This document shows positions 7,577-16,807 of a stretch of DNA of 64,000 nt, one piece after another. The notes beneath the pieces were generated by a model. The model was not told where the DNA came from. It was given only the letters and a program-made list of their open reading frames with translations, and did not search any database. Position numbers and translations under genes: made by a program. Source of the DNA: Scatonaster sp045598705 (GTDB lineage: Bacteria; Bacillota; Clostridia; Saccharofermentanales; Saccharofermentanaceae); the NCBI GenBank assembly GCA_045598705.1, contig JAZLMM010000046.1:39582-103581 (forward strand), in the 5' to 3' direction. Each line of letters begins with the position of its first letter. Positions within the stretch are counted from its first letter, which is position 1.

Positions 7577-9745
7577 ATGAGACAAATCGCCAAACGAGTG
7601 ATTGCCTGTATACTTGTGTTTTCTTTATTCCCCATATTGGGTGGATGCCGGAAAAACAGTAAGAAGGCTACATTTGATTCCGGTGCATACAGTTCCAACA
7701 CTTTCTCTATACCGAAGAAAGAAGGATACGAAGCGACTCTTCGAAGTGTTCTGAAGGATGGCGAGGATACATGTATTTCTGTCGTGTATACGCAGTATGA
7801 TCAGGACGATTACATTATCAATCAGGTCACAGATATCTTCACGGTCGATGACAAAGCTCAGACGAAATATACGTTGGAAGTAATGGGGAATCAGCCACCA
7901 TGTGTAGTGCTCAAGAATGCATATGTGTACTTAGGGTACAAGAATTCAGACCTTGAGAAAAGTGATGGAGATCAATCCAATCTTCAAATGTCGGCGGTTT
8001 TCCTGGATAAGAAGACAGGTGATCTGATTCGTGCAATAGATACCGATTTTCAGCCTTGGTATGTCACGGAAATATCAGATGGCTTTGTAATTGTTGGAAA
8101 CTCTACTTTGTCAAGATATACAACAGAGGGGACGTTGGTAAAGACGATTAAGTTGGATTTTCCGTGTTATATAGAAAGTAATGGTTTCTTCGAAGATAAC
8201 GGGAAGTACTATATCGTGGAAGAGAGGGATCTGGGCGAACTATACTATCATGAGGTGAACTTCGAAACAGGAGAATGCCCAGCCATTGCAACAAGTGAAA
8301 GCATGGGCGCAATTGGGGCATCTATATCAGGGAAGTATTTCTTCAATCCAGATGGCGAGTATCGAGTCAATCTTGATAGTATGGTGGTTGAGTGTATTGC
8401 GGAATGGAACAATATAGATATTCGCCCGCCAAAGACGAACCTAGATACCCCGTCTCGATTGTATGACTTGGATGACAACCGATTTGCGAAGAGCTATATA
8501 TATCGGGATGGAACAGCAGAGGTGCTTCTTTTTAAGTATGATCCAACAGTTGATCGATCAAAGGTTCAGATGATCAAAATCGGAGGCTATGGTGTGTACA
8601 ATGACCCAGTACTACAATGGGCAGTATACTCTTTCAATACGAGCAACAAAGACTATCGAGTGATTCTGGAAGATTATAGTGGACGATTTGAAGGATATTT
8701 GCCAGAAGAGCGAAGAAAGGCAACACTTGAATTAACACAGTATTTTAACCAAGGGAATACGCCGGATATCTTCTATGGAACCCGATTTGATTATGCTTAT
8801 ATGGGGCGAAATGGAATGGTTGAAGATCTGTCGGGGTACATGAATGACCAATACGCGTCCCGACTGACGGATTCAGCGAAGAGATTGTTGTATGACGGGA
8901 ACGGGAATTGCTTCCAACTTTTCTCAGGCTATATGATGTACGGATATGAAATGTTGAAGAGTGATCTGAATGAGGTTCAGGACACCTCTATGCAGAGCCT
9001 ATTTGAATACTCAGCGAAAAAGGGGATTCCTTGTTCTACTACCTCAGCTGCTGATTTGGTTGACACGGCTATCCGATATGATTTTGCAGATTTATGGGGG
9101 GCATACGATGGGAGAAAGAAGGTTTCTCATGATGAACTAGCGGAGTTGGTAAAATCTGTATTGTCTTTGCCGATTGAAGGCAAGCCGATTACAAATTCAG
9201 AGGATTTAGTGAACGGTCGAGTGTTGATGTGCGATTCAATCGTATCTTGTACCATGTCAGAAGACTATTTGGAAGATGAATTCGAGTTTATTGGTTATCC
9301 ATCCATTCATGGGGTAGTTCATCTGGCCATACCGCAAAGTTGTCTTGCAATTTCCACAACTGCAAAGAATAAAGATAAGTGCTGGGAAATGTTGGCCATG
9401 TTGCTGTCAGAAGATGCGCAGAAACAAGCAATTATCACCGGATATATCCCGATTACACAACATGCAATCGATATGTTCTGTGAAGCTTCCAGTCATCCGG
9501 AGTCAGTCACTGATGAGGTACTGAAGAGTGTACTTGGCAAACAGGAAGCAGTTTCTCAGGATAAGATAGATGCGTTCAGAAAGACAGTGGATATGGCGGA
9601 TACGGTTGCCACTTATGACTATGGCATATTCGATATTATCTACGATGAGGTCAATAGTTACTATTCCCAGAGTCGCACACCGGAACAGATCGCAGATACG
9701 CTGGAAGACCGGTTAACACTCTATATGCAGGAGAATTATCAGTAA
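7577..9745 (+). CDS. Lipoprotein: propeller-like N-terminus fused to a solute-binding domain
   Basis: 722 residues. The signal peptide ends in lipobox LGGC (Cys24). Residues ~45-370 hold repeated beta segments like a propeller (VFLDKKTGDLIRAID and KYYIVEERDLGELYY are examples). From ~375 a family 1 extracellular solute-binding domain begins (VYSFNTSNKDYRVILEDYS, PDIFYGTRFDY, CLAISTTAKNKDKCWEMLAMLL). Sugar and peptide ABC binding proteins are usually ~420-550 residues and sit next to permease genes; here there is no permease. A sensing or scavenging role tied to the upstream two-component system is an inference. GAAAGAGG lies upstream of ATG 7577. Confidence 0.8.
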   Translation: MRQIAKRVIACILVFSLFPILGGCRKNSKKATFDSGAYSSNTFSIPKKEGYEATLRSVLKDGEDTCISVVYTQYDQDDYIINQVTDIFTVDDKAQTKYTLEVMGNQPPCVVLKNAYVYLGYKNSDLEKSDGDQSNLQMSAVFLDKKTGDLIRAIDTDFQPWYVTEISDGFVIVGNSTLSRYTTEGTLVKTIKLDFPCYIESNGFFEDNGKYYIVEERDLGELYYHEVNFETGECPAIATSESMGAIGASISGKYFFNPDGEYRVNLDSMVVECIAEWNNIDIRPPKTNLDTPSRLYDLDDNRFAKSYIYRDGTAEVLLFKYDPTVDRSKVQMIKIGGYGVYNDPVLQWAVYSFNTSNKDYRVILEDYSGRFEGYLPEERRKATLELTQYFNQGNTPDIFYGTRFDYAYMGRNGMVEDLSGYMNDQYASRLTDSAKRLLYDGNGNCFQLFSGYMMYGYEMLKSDLNEVQDTSMQSLFEYSAKKGIPCSTTSAADLVDTAIRYDFADLWGAYDGRKKVSHDELAELVKSVLSLPIEGKPITNSEDLVNGRVLMCDSIVSCTMSEDYLEDEFEFIGYPSIHGVVHLAIPQSCLAISTTAKNKDKCWEMLAMLLSEDAQKQAIITGYIPITQHAIDMFCEASSHPESVTDEVLKSVLGKQEAVSQDKIDAFRKTVDMADTVATYDYGIFDIIYDEVNSYYSQSRTPEQIADTLEDRLTLYMQENYQ

Positions 9746-9781
9746 AGTTTATAGAACTTATAGACAGATTAAGTGCATAAA

Positions 9782-9822
9782 GCAGAAGCACCATCCTGGA
9801 ATGACCAAGATGGTGCTTCTGC
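9782..9822. terminator. Bidirectional hairpin between lipoprotein and tRNA genes
   Basis: A perfect 14-bp inverted repeat, GCAGAAGCACCATC (9782-9795) with GATGGTGCTTCTGC (9809-9822), has a 13-nt loop. It lies between two convergent transcripts, the lipoprotein gene (+) and the tRNA gene (-). Neither side has a long T-run, so termination is probable but not certain. Confidence 0.6.
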
Positions 9823-9893
9823 AATTCGTATTAGAAAGACACTTTCACGGCGAAACCGCCGCCCCAGAAATAGGTGTTCGTCCAATACACATT

Positions 9894-9969
9894 TGGTGGA
9901 GCATATGAGGATCGAACTCACGACCCCCAGATTGCGAACCTGGTGCTCTCCCAGCTGAGCTAATGCCCC
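9894..9969 (-). tRNA. tRNA-Ala, anticodon CGC
   Basis: Read on the - strand, the 76-nt gene folds into a full cloverleaf. The acceptor stem is GGGGCAT with ATGCTCC, including the G3-U70 pair that marks alanine tRNAs. The D arm is GCTC...GAGC; the anticodon stem is CCAGG/TCTGG with loop TTCGCAA, anticodon CGC, reading GCG. The T arm has loop TTCGATC. The CCA end is encoded (9894-9896). Confidence 0.95.
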
Positions 9970-9982
9970 AAATCACTCCATT

Positions 9983-10011
9983 ATTATGGTGGCAAGTCTA
10001 ATAATTGTCAA
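9983..10011 (-). promoter_or_regulatory. Promoter of tRNA-Ala gene
   Basis: On the - strand a consensus -35 TTGACA (10006-10011) is followed by 17 nt and a -10 CATAAT (9983-9988). The start would lie a few bases before the tRNA 5' end at 9969. Confidence 0.8.
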
Positions 10012-10075
10012 GGCGATTTTTGGGTGAGGTTGTGTTATAGTGAATGGGAATGAAAGCCGAAAATGGAGGAACGAT

Positions 10076-11311
10076 ATGAAATTCCATAGAACCATAGCAA
10101 CTGCTATTTGTGTGTTGTCGATATTGGGTGTGAATGTCGGAAATGCCCTCGCGACCTCAGCGGAAATGCCAGCGGTCAAGACCTTCTCGCACATGAATGA
10201 TCGACATGCCGTGACCTATTCTATGTTGCCTGATCCGGAAGAAGGAACCATCATCGTAGACGGCAAGGCTTTCTCTGTATTGCAGAACTGCAAAGGCGAG
10301 AATTGGAAATTTGTTGCCAAGGAGCATACGCTGTATCTAGATGGTTACAATGGATTATATATCGATATGGGAAAACAACCCGAGTCGAAGATCGTGGTGA
10401 CCGGAACGAACCACGTGTCTTCGAACATGAAGTCGCCAGCGATCCTTGCGGAAGGGGACCTAATCATTGAAGGCGAGGGAGAGCTAGATGCTACGGTAAC
10501 GGCTTGCCATAGTGCCATCTATGTACGAGCAGGTCAACTTACGATTCAGGATACCACCTTGCGTGTCAAGGGAAGTGGTGAAATTGCGGATGGGGATGAC
10601 CTTGTGATGGCGGATAAGAGTGTGAAGATTTCCCACGCGAATGTTACGGTGGACGATGAGATCAATAGTGCCGGTGCAGCAATAGGCTCTCGTCAACTCA
10701 ACATCAAGATTACAGATGGTTCGACAGTGTCGATTCATTCGAAGGAGAAAGCACTTGCTACATTCTATGGTAATGTGACAATCGATGGCGCAAATACTTC
10801 GGTGGAGATCGTCTCGGATGATAACGCAGTATATGCCAAAGAAGGATTTACTTTAGCACAAGGAGCCTTCTTCTCAGCAACGGCGAATGGTACATTGACG
10901 ACCGCACTATATTGTCCGGAAGGCGAGATCCAAGTCCAGGGTTCGGAATTGAAGATCGAGTCTTCCCGCACGGCGATGGCCGGCACGAAAATCGTGACAG
11001 AAAATGCTTACATATCTGAACCTACGGAGGCTGTGACGCAGGAAGTTTCGTCGCTGATTACAGTTGTGGTGGATGGGCAAGTTGTTTCGTCCTTACATGT
11101 GATACCGGGTGTTGCTCCTACTTCTACCCCTACCCCTACACCTTCTCCGACGCCATCGCCCACACCGGCACCTACCACGGTGGGAAATAGTGAGCCATTG
11201 GATCAGCAGAGTATCACACCACGCATGATACTAGGAGCAAGCCTAATTGTTATCAGCCTGGCTGTAATAGCGATTGTAATCGTTTCGCGTATTCGTGGGC
11301 AACGGGAATAA
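10076..11311 (+). CDS. Secreted/membrane-anchored surface protein with beta-helix-like body and Thr/Pro stalk
   Basis: 411 residues. A signal peptide (about 1-27, ending NALATSAE) is followed by repeated short beta strands (~60-330: ILAEGDLIIEGEGEL, IYVRAGQLTIQDT, VTIDGANTSVEIV), typical of a parallel beta-helix. Then comes a Thr/Pro/Ser stalk (STPTPTPSPTPSPTPAPT) and a C-terminal membrane segment (ILGASLIVISLAVIAIVIV) with basic tail RIRGQRE. No LPxTG or NPxTx sorting motif is visible, so it is probably held by the membrane segment. ATG 10076 follows GGAGGA at 10065-10070. An extended -10 (TGTTATAGT, 10033-10041) lies just upstream. The stop is 12 nt from the convergent GH31 stop. Confidence 0.75.
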   Translation: MKFHRTIATAICVLSILGVNVGNALATSAEMPAVKTFSHMNDRHAVTYSMLPDPEEGTIIVDGKAFSVLQNCKGENWKFVAKEHTLYLDGYNGLYIDMGKQPESKIVVTGTNHVSSNMKSPAILAEGDLIIEGEGELDATVTACHSAIYVRAGQLTIQDTTLRVKGSGEIADGDDLVMADKSVKISHANVTVDDEINSAGAAIGSRQLNIKITDGSTVSIHSKEKALATFYGNVTIDGANTSVEIVSDDNAVYAKEGFTLAQGAFFSATANGTLTTALYCPEGEIQVQGSELKIESSRTAMAGTKIVTENAYISEPTEAVTQEVSSLITVVVDGQVVSSLHVIPGVAPTSTPTPTPSPTPSPTPAPTTVGNSEPLDQQSITPRMILGASLIVISLAVIAIVIVSRIRGQRE

Positions 11312-11323
11312 GGTTCTTCTCCT

Positions 11324-13702
11324 TTACGCCAGATCGATGACGACACTGTTGGTGTTCATCATGATGAGTGTACCCCACTCGTTCAACTCCGGAATGCCGG
11401 CACTGCACGAAGCAATACGGAAAACATTGGCCAGTACCAGTCGGATTTGTCCGTAGAAACCCTCAATGGTAATGGTTATTTGCTTTGCTTGCCGCACTAC
11501 TTTGACGATACCAATGTTCTTCAGATCTGCCGAGTAGATATCGGTACTGATTTCTTTGCCTTCTGAAATTTCAAACAGAGTAATGGTGACATTCTCCATG
11601 TAGTTATAGATCGGCTTTGCATCCGAGTTGCCCGTGACGAGGATTGTGTCAGGGCGCGCGAGAATCGGCATGGTATTGTAAGAATGCTGTTCGTTCTTCC
11701 AGATCGGTCCTTCGATTCGTTCACGGGTCTGGAGATTCGTCCAAATGCCGGATGGAACATAGTAGCGGACGATGCCCTGCTCAGAAGTAATTGGTGCAAT
11801 CAGGAGCGAGGAACCGAACATATACTGCTGATCAAGTATAGCGACGTTCGGATCGTTCGGAAATTCTAGTACCATAGGACGTGTCATCGGAAGTCCCAAT
11901 GAACTGGATTCTACTGCGCAGGAGTAGATGTATGGCATCAGTACGTTCTTAAATTTAGAGAAGACGATGGTCTCGCCCAGCGCATCAGTTCCCAAGGTCC
12001 AGGGAGTCTTCTCCATCTCAACGCCAGTCAAGATGGACATGGGTGCGAACATGGCGGCTTGATGCCAACGCATGTATAGATCTGGTGAGACCACATCTGA
12101 GGTGCCGGATATGTTCTCTCCCCAGTATGGAAAACCACTCAAGGAAAGAGAGAGACCGCTTTGAAGCGTGGAGACCATGCCTGCATAGGAGGATTCTTCA
12201 TTGTCTAGGACAAGGAAGGGGTACTTCTGAGAACCGACAAAACCAGCATGTGCGAGTAAACAGGCATTGTTCTGCCCCAGACGTCTTTCTAGAATTTCAA
12301 ATACGGCCTCGGCAAAAAGTGTTGGGTACAGATTATGCATGCTTACACTGTCGAGTTCATTCTTATAGGTGATGCCATTGGACATGGCTGCGCGACCGAA
12401 AGCGGGAGCCGGTACCGGCGCATCTGCACCATAATCGAGGTGGAAGGAATCTACACCCATATTTACGAGATCGTTAATACTCTTCTGATACCACGCACGA
12501 GCTACGAGGTTAGAGAAATCCATCATCGCTGCGCCAGGTTGAACGTAATCGGACTGCCAAAGATCCCCATTGCCGGTATTAATAAAGTAGTTGCCGTCAA
12601 AGCCTTCTTGGAACATGGGCGAACGCTGAGAAATGTATGGGCTGATCCAAAGGCAGATTCGAATACCGTTCTCATGAAGTTTCTTAATCATGGCCTGAGG
12701 ATTTGGGAAACGTTGCTGATCCCAAAGGAAACTAGTCCACTCAAAATTCTTCATCCAGAAGGGCCCGAGATGGATGACGGACAACGGCATGTTGGCGTTC
12801 TTGACATATTCCATCATATTGAGGATGGTGTCCTGATTGAACTCCCCATAGGGTGGACAAGATAACCAAGTGCCGAATGACCAGGCCGGAGGAAGTGCAG
12901 GTCGACCAATCAACTCAGAGTAGATGTCGAGCACGTGTTTCATCGAAGCACCGCCGATAAAGATATACTCCATGGTTTCGCCTGCCAAAGAGAACTGTGT
13001 CCGCCTGGTTGTGCCATTGGTATCTATCGCGGTGGTACATGCAGTTCCAATCTCGTAAGAGACACATTCTGTGCTGTTGACGAAAACACCGTAGCCCCGG
13101 GAAGAGATGAAGAAAGGCGTAGATTTGGCAGAGCGACCATAGCGGATGCCGGCATCTTCATTCCAAATATTGAAACTTCCTCCATTACGCGCGATAGGAC
13201 CTGGCTGTTCACCTAATCCATAGATATATTCATCTTCACTGAGTCGGAACTGTTCGCGGATGTACGTGTTGCCATCTGGCCCAATGATATGAGCCATACC
13301 ACCAAATTCTGTTGCTGTCAGGAAACGACCGGAGTAGTAGAAGGAAAGTCCCCACTCACCACTTTTATTGAAGTGGACTTCCAGAAGACTTGAAGTGTAC
13401 ACATATTCGTTTTCTGTTTCACTACTGACAGGTTTGATAATCGCCTGATTCAACTCCATGGTTGCCTTGGCTACACGAGAACCACGATGGTTGACGATTT
13501 TGATGGAGAAAGTATTGGCACCAATTGAGGAGATGTGAACGGTCAGAATGCCGCATCCGACAGAATCCACAGGTTTATTCTGCTCAGTGTAAGGCGCAAG
13601 TAACGTAATGCCAGCGTCAGAGTAATCAATGTCTGCGATTTCTTTCGGATACTCAACCGTATACCCGTCTTTAACTGCCCATAAACCATCCGTGAATTCC
13701 AT
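11324..13702 (-). CDS. Glycoside hydrolase family 31 protein, divergent active site
   Basis: 792 residues with the GH31 layout: N-terminal beta-sandwich, (beta/alpha)8 barrel (about 245-590, with PPAWSFGTWLS and GIRICLWISPYISQRS), then C-terminal beta domains. It resembles YicI-type alpha-xylosidases. The nucleophile motif is FHLDYGAD (Asp423), in place of KTDFGE. At the acid/base position, usually HDIGG, the sequence reads GENISG, so Asn530 replaces Asp. The upstream arginine of the RSA motif also reads AHAG. The enzyme may use a different acid/base or be inactive. No signal peptide; cytoplasmic. ATG 13702 follows AGGAGAGGAG; longer starts have no ribosome binding site. It is a lone gene with no sugar transporter beside it. 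Confidence 0.82.
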   Translation of the reverse strand: MEFTDGLWAVKDGYTVEYPKEIADIDYSDAGITLLAPYTEQNKPVDSVGCGILTVHISSIGANTFSIKIVNHRGSRVAKATMELNQAIIKPVSSETENEYVYTSSLLEVHFNKSGEWGLSFYYSGRFLTATEFGGMAHIIGPDGNTYIREQFRLSEDEYIYGLGEQPGPIARNGGSFNIWNEDAGIRYGRSAKSTPFFISSRGYGVFVNSTECVSYEIGTACTTAIDTNGTTRRTQFSLAGETMEYIFIGGASMKHVLDIYSELIGRPALPPAWSFGTWLSCPPYGEFNQDTILNMMEYVKNANMPLSVIHLGPFWMKNFEWTSFLWDQQRFPNPQAMIKKLHENGIRICLWISPYISQRSPMFQEGFDGNYFINTGNGDLWQSDYVQPGAAMMDFSNLVARAWYQKSINDLVNMGVDSFHLDYGADAPVPAPAFGRAAMSNGITYKNELDSVSMHNLYPTLFAEAVFEILERRLGQNNACLLAHAGFVGSQKYPFLVLDNEESSYAGMVSTLQSGLSLSLSGFPYWGENISGTSDVVSPDLYMRWHQAAMFAPMSILTGVEMEKTPWTLGTDALGETIVFSKFKNVLMPYIYSCAVESSSLGLPMTRPMVLEFPNDPNVAILDQQYMFGSSLLIAPITSEQGIVRYYVPSGIWTNLQTRERIEGPIWKNEQHSYNTMPILARPDTILVTGNSDAKPIYNYMENVTITLFEISEGKEISTDIYSADLKNIGIVKVVRQAKQITITIEGFYGQIRLVLANVFRIASCSAGIPELNEWGTLIMMNTNSVVIDLA

Positions 13703-13946
13703 TTCTTGCTCCTCTCCTGCCGCACAAGTAGCGAACAACGTTCATTCAAACATAGTTATTCTTGTTCAGTATAGCAGAGGGACTTGTGTGAAAAGGAACA
13801 GAATTCCTACTGATGTATTTCAGTTGTGTAAAAAACAGCCGATTTGTCAAAAAACAGAATAAAGGAGAGAGGGAAATGGTATACTGAAAGGGAAAAGACT
13901 GCGAAAGCTGCGATCTTTGGACGAGAGACGAGGAGATGAACAAGAA

Positions 13947-15131
13947 ATGGCTTCCCCAAGAAAGATGAAGCAATATGCCAAGAGTATCCATGGTTGCCGC
14001 CAGAATCTGGTGGTAGACAGTGGTGCTTTTCGTCAGCTACCAGAAATGCTCATCGAACAAGGGAGAAGAAGAGTGCTCCTAATATCGGGTAAACAGACGC
14101 AGCGATTGGGACTATATGATAAATTTGTCGCTCGGCTGAAAGATCTCGGTGCGAAGTGCTTCGTCTGGAGCGTGGACGGCAATGTACCGGATCATGAGAT
14201 CGTTGAAGAATGTGCAAGAGCATGCACCAATTACAACTGTGATGCAATCGTTGCTTTGGGCGGCGGTTCCATCATCGATATCGCCAAGATGGTTTCCATT
14301 TGGGTCAGAAATGCTGACTGTTCACTCTATCAGATGCGTGGTATCGGCAGGATCAAGCAGGCAGGCGTTCCGCTTTATGCTGTTTCTTCAACAGGAAGCG
14401 GTGCGGAAAGTTCAGCATGTTCTATTCTTCGACATAATCATCAGATTTCAATGTACTATAGTAAGTATTTGGTGCCTGGCACGGTCGTGCTGGATTCGGA
14501 ATTGCTTCTGCGTTTGCCGACGGACAGTATGGCGCAGTCCATGGTTTATGCACTTGCCCATGCAGTGGAAGTCTACATTAGTCCGATTGGTAAGGCCTTC
14601 CAGGCGGATCGAGCCAATGCATTGGTAGCCATTCCGATTTTCTTTTCCCACTTAGAGAAATGTTATCAACATGGTGCAAATCCAGATATATATCAGCAGA
14701 TGATGATGGCGCCTTATTATTCTGGTGTTGCCACGCGCAGAATCGGTTTCGGCTACACACATTGTCTTTCTATGTATATTGCTGAGAAATATGATCTCTC
14801 ACCTGGCAAAGTGAGTGCTGCCATCCTGCCGGCAATACTGAATTACGAGTTTGAAGAGGTGAAAGCAGACTTAGCTGAACTGTCACATGTCGCAGGGCTA
14901 TGCTCGAATCATGCCAGTGTAGATGAAGCTGCACATGCCTTTATTTCCGGTTTCTCTAGCCTCTGTCATCAACTAGGCCTTCAGAATGCGCTTCCACAGA
15001 TTCGACCAGACGATTGTGGTGAGGCGGTTGAACTTGCCCTTTACGATGCAGAACAGTGGGAGCATCCAAAGAAGTTAACGCAGAAAGTGGCGATGGCTCT
15101 GCTTCGAAAGGTTCAGCGAGCGGATGGATAG
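13947..15131 (+). CDS. Iron-containing alcohol dehydrogenase-fold protein with degenerate metal site
   Basis: 394 residues with the Fe-ADH/dehydroquinate-synthase-like fold. The nucleotide-binding segment is clear: ALGGGSIIDIAKM, preceded by VDGNVPDHEIVEECA. The family binds its metal through Asp, His, His, His. Here the usual DALxHAIE reads Y201-ALAH205-AVE, so the Asp is Tyr. His272 in GYTHC is kept, but the PHG motif reads S-P-G287-K, losing the last His. Two of four ligands are therefore gone by eye alignment, so the enzyme may be metal-independent or not a dehydrogenase. ATG 13947 has AGGAG 11 nt upstream; ATG 13965 is an alternative. The end overlaps the cca start, suggesting coupling. 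Confidence 0.75.
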   Translation: MASPRKMKQYAKSIHGCRQNLVVDSGAFRQLPEMLIEQGRRRVLLISGKQTQRLGLYDKFVARLKDLGAKCFVWSVDGNVPDHEIVEECARACTNYNCDAIVALGGGSIIDIAKMVSIWVRNADCSLYQMRGIGRIKQAGVPLYAVSSTGSGAESSACSILRHNHQISMYYSKYLVPGTVVLDSELLLRLPTDSMAQSMVYALAHAVEVYISPIGKAFQADRANALVAIPIFFSHLEKCYQHGANPDIYQQMMMAPYYSGVATRRIGFGYTHCLSMYIAEKYDLSPGKVSAAILPAILNYEFEEVKADLAELSHVAGLCSNHASVDEAAHAFISGFSSLCHQLGLQNALPQIRPDDCGEAVELALYDAEQWEHPKKLTQKVAMALLRKVQRADG

Positions 15132-16497
15132 TATGAACGAAACACCCGCAAGACGAATCGATCAATCTCTTCCGCACCAAGTGGAGAAACTTCTGACAAC
15201 GATCGAAGCCAAAGGATACGAAGCATATGTAGTGGGTGGCGCTGTGCGTGACCTCTTACTCGGTGATTCCCCTGATGATTATGATGTGACGACTTCTGCC
15301 ACGCCGGAGGAAGTATTGACTATTTTCGGCGAGCGTGCATGTCATCTGACCGGTATCGCCCACGGAACGATCACTGTCGTCATCGACCATTATCCCATTG
15401 AAGTAACGACGTTTCGAGTAGAGACAACATATTCAGATGCTCGCCATCCGGACCAGGTCCAGTTTACGCGATCTCTAAAGGAAGATGTCAAACGAAGAGA
15501 TTTTACGATCAATGCGATGGCATTGGATGCGCGAGGAAATATCTATGATTTCTTCGATGGAATCTCCGATCTGGAGCATGGATTAATTCGCACGGTCGGT
15601 GACCCAAAACAACGATTTGAAGAAGACGCACTTCGCATCCTACGCGCCTTGCGTTTTGCTGCGGAACATGGTTTTGCCATTGAGGAAGCAACCTCAAGAG
15701 AGATATTGATTCAGCGTAGCGCACTTGCTCATCTTTCTGTCGAACGGATATGGAAAGAATTCTCACGACTTATCTGCGGAATGTACTGTGCCCCCATCTT
15801 GCGCAGGTATTCTGACGTATTTGTAGAATTCATACCAGAAATTGCGCCGATGCAAGGATTTGACCAGCGGAATCCCCACCACATCTATGACGTTTGGGAA
15901 CATACATTGGTATCGGTGATCTCTGTACCACCGGAACTCATTCTTCGCCTAACCATGCTACTCCATGATATCGGCAAGCCTTCCTGCTTTACAGCGGATG
16001 CGGACGGTGTAGGTCATTTTCTCGGACATATGAAGATTAGTGCAGAGATGGCAGAGCAGATCCTCCGACGCATGAAAGCAGACAATGAGACACGTGAGAC
16101 AACCGTTCTTCTGATTAAAGCACATGATGTGGCCATGACACCCATCTCCATTCGACTTGTACGTCGCCGATTAGCCCAGTATGGGGAGAAGAATCTTCGC
16201 CGTTTGCTGGAAGTAAAGCGGGCGGATACGCTTGCTCATTCGCCGAAAAGTGCATATCGACTGATTGAGTTCGATCACTTTGAGGAACTACTAGATCGTG
16301 TGCTTCAGGAGAAGATGTGTTTCTCTTACGATGACTTGGCAATTTCGGGCAAAGACTTGATTCGAATCGGTATGAGACCAGGCGTGGCGATTGGTCAAGT
16401 AAAGAAACAGCTTCTGGACGAAGTGATTGATGGTAAACTTCAGAATGAGAAAGAAGTATTGCTTGCCCGAGCGAAGATACTACGTCGTTCGATTTAA
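15124..16497 (+). CDS. cca: CCA tRNA nucleotidyltransferase
   Basis: 457 residues. The polymerase-beta-like head has GG at 38-39 (VVGGAVRDLL) and the catalytic pair Asp52/Asp54 in DDYDV, then RRDFTINAMA and EDALRILRALRFAAE, which are class II CCA-adding enzyme motifs. A middle HD domain (MLLHDIGKP, KAHD) is common in Firmicutes forms. It adds or repairs the 3' CCA of tRNAs. The tRNA-Ala gene in this window encodes its CCA, so for that tRNA the role would be repair. The start is ATG 15124 (overlapping the upstream stop) or ATG 15133; neither has a strong ribosome binding site. Confidence 0.93.
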   Translation: MDSMNETPARRIDQSLPHQVEKLLTTIEAKGYEAYVVGGAVRDLLLGDSPDDYDVTTSATPEEVLTIFGERACHLTGIAHGTITVVIDHYPIEVTTFRVETTYSDARHPDQVQFTRSLKEDVKRRDFTINAMALDARGNIYDFFDGISDLEHGLIRTVGDPKQRFEEDALRILRALRFAAEHGFAIEEATSREILIQRSALAHLSVERIWKEFSRLICGMYCAPILRRYSDVFVEFIPEIAPMQGFDQRNPHHIYDVWEHTLVSVISVPPELILRLTMLLHDIGKPSCFTADADGVGHFLGHMKISAEMAEQILRRMKADNETRETTVLLIKAHDVAMTPISIRLVRRRLAQYGEKNLRRLLEVKRADTLAHSPKSAYRLIEFDHFEELLDRVLQEKMCFSYDDLAISGKDLIRIGMRPGVAIGQVKKQLLDEVIDGKLQNEKEVLLARAKILRRSI

Positions 16498-16724
16498 AGT
16501 CAAAGACAGAATCTAGAATTTACGACTTTTTTTCGTTTGTGCCTGCGGGTCGACTTCACAATTTGTCACAATCGAATGTGCAAATAGACAAACTACCACA
16601 AAATGTCACGGCAAATTTGTGATAAATGCACATCAAATGGTCCTGGTTTGCGATTTATTCATATTTTTGATACAAAATGTGGCAAAAATGTGACAAAATC
16701 GACAAGAATTCACTTCCTGATCCT

Positions 16725-16733
16725 TGCTAGAAT
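16725..16733 (+). promoter_or_regulatory. Candidate extended -10 promoter for the pilin-like gene
   Basis: TGCTAGAAT at 16725-16733 is an extended -10 (TGn + TAGAAT) with no good -35. The 310-nt gap 16498-16807 has no gene. It is AT-rich and holds several copies of TGTCAC/GTGACA-like words (near 16564, 16613 and 16689) and a TTTGTGATAAAT near 16616, which might be protein-binding sites. Confidence 0.4.
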
Positions 16734-16807
16734 AGTTTCATAAACAACAAGACAACATGGCGACAGACATCAAGGCAGTAATTGTTAAAGAGAAGGAGGG
16801 AAACCCC

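Noticed and set aside
10040..10075. Earlier start for the beta-helix surface protein
   Set aside because: Would add polar residues before the signal peptide; GGAGGA fits ATG 10076.
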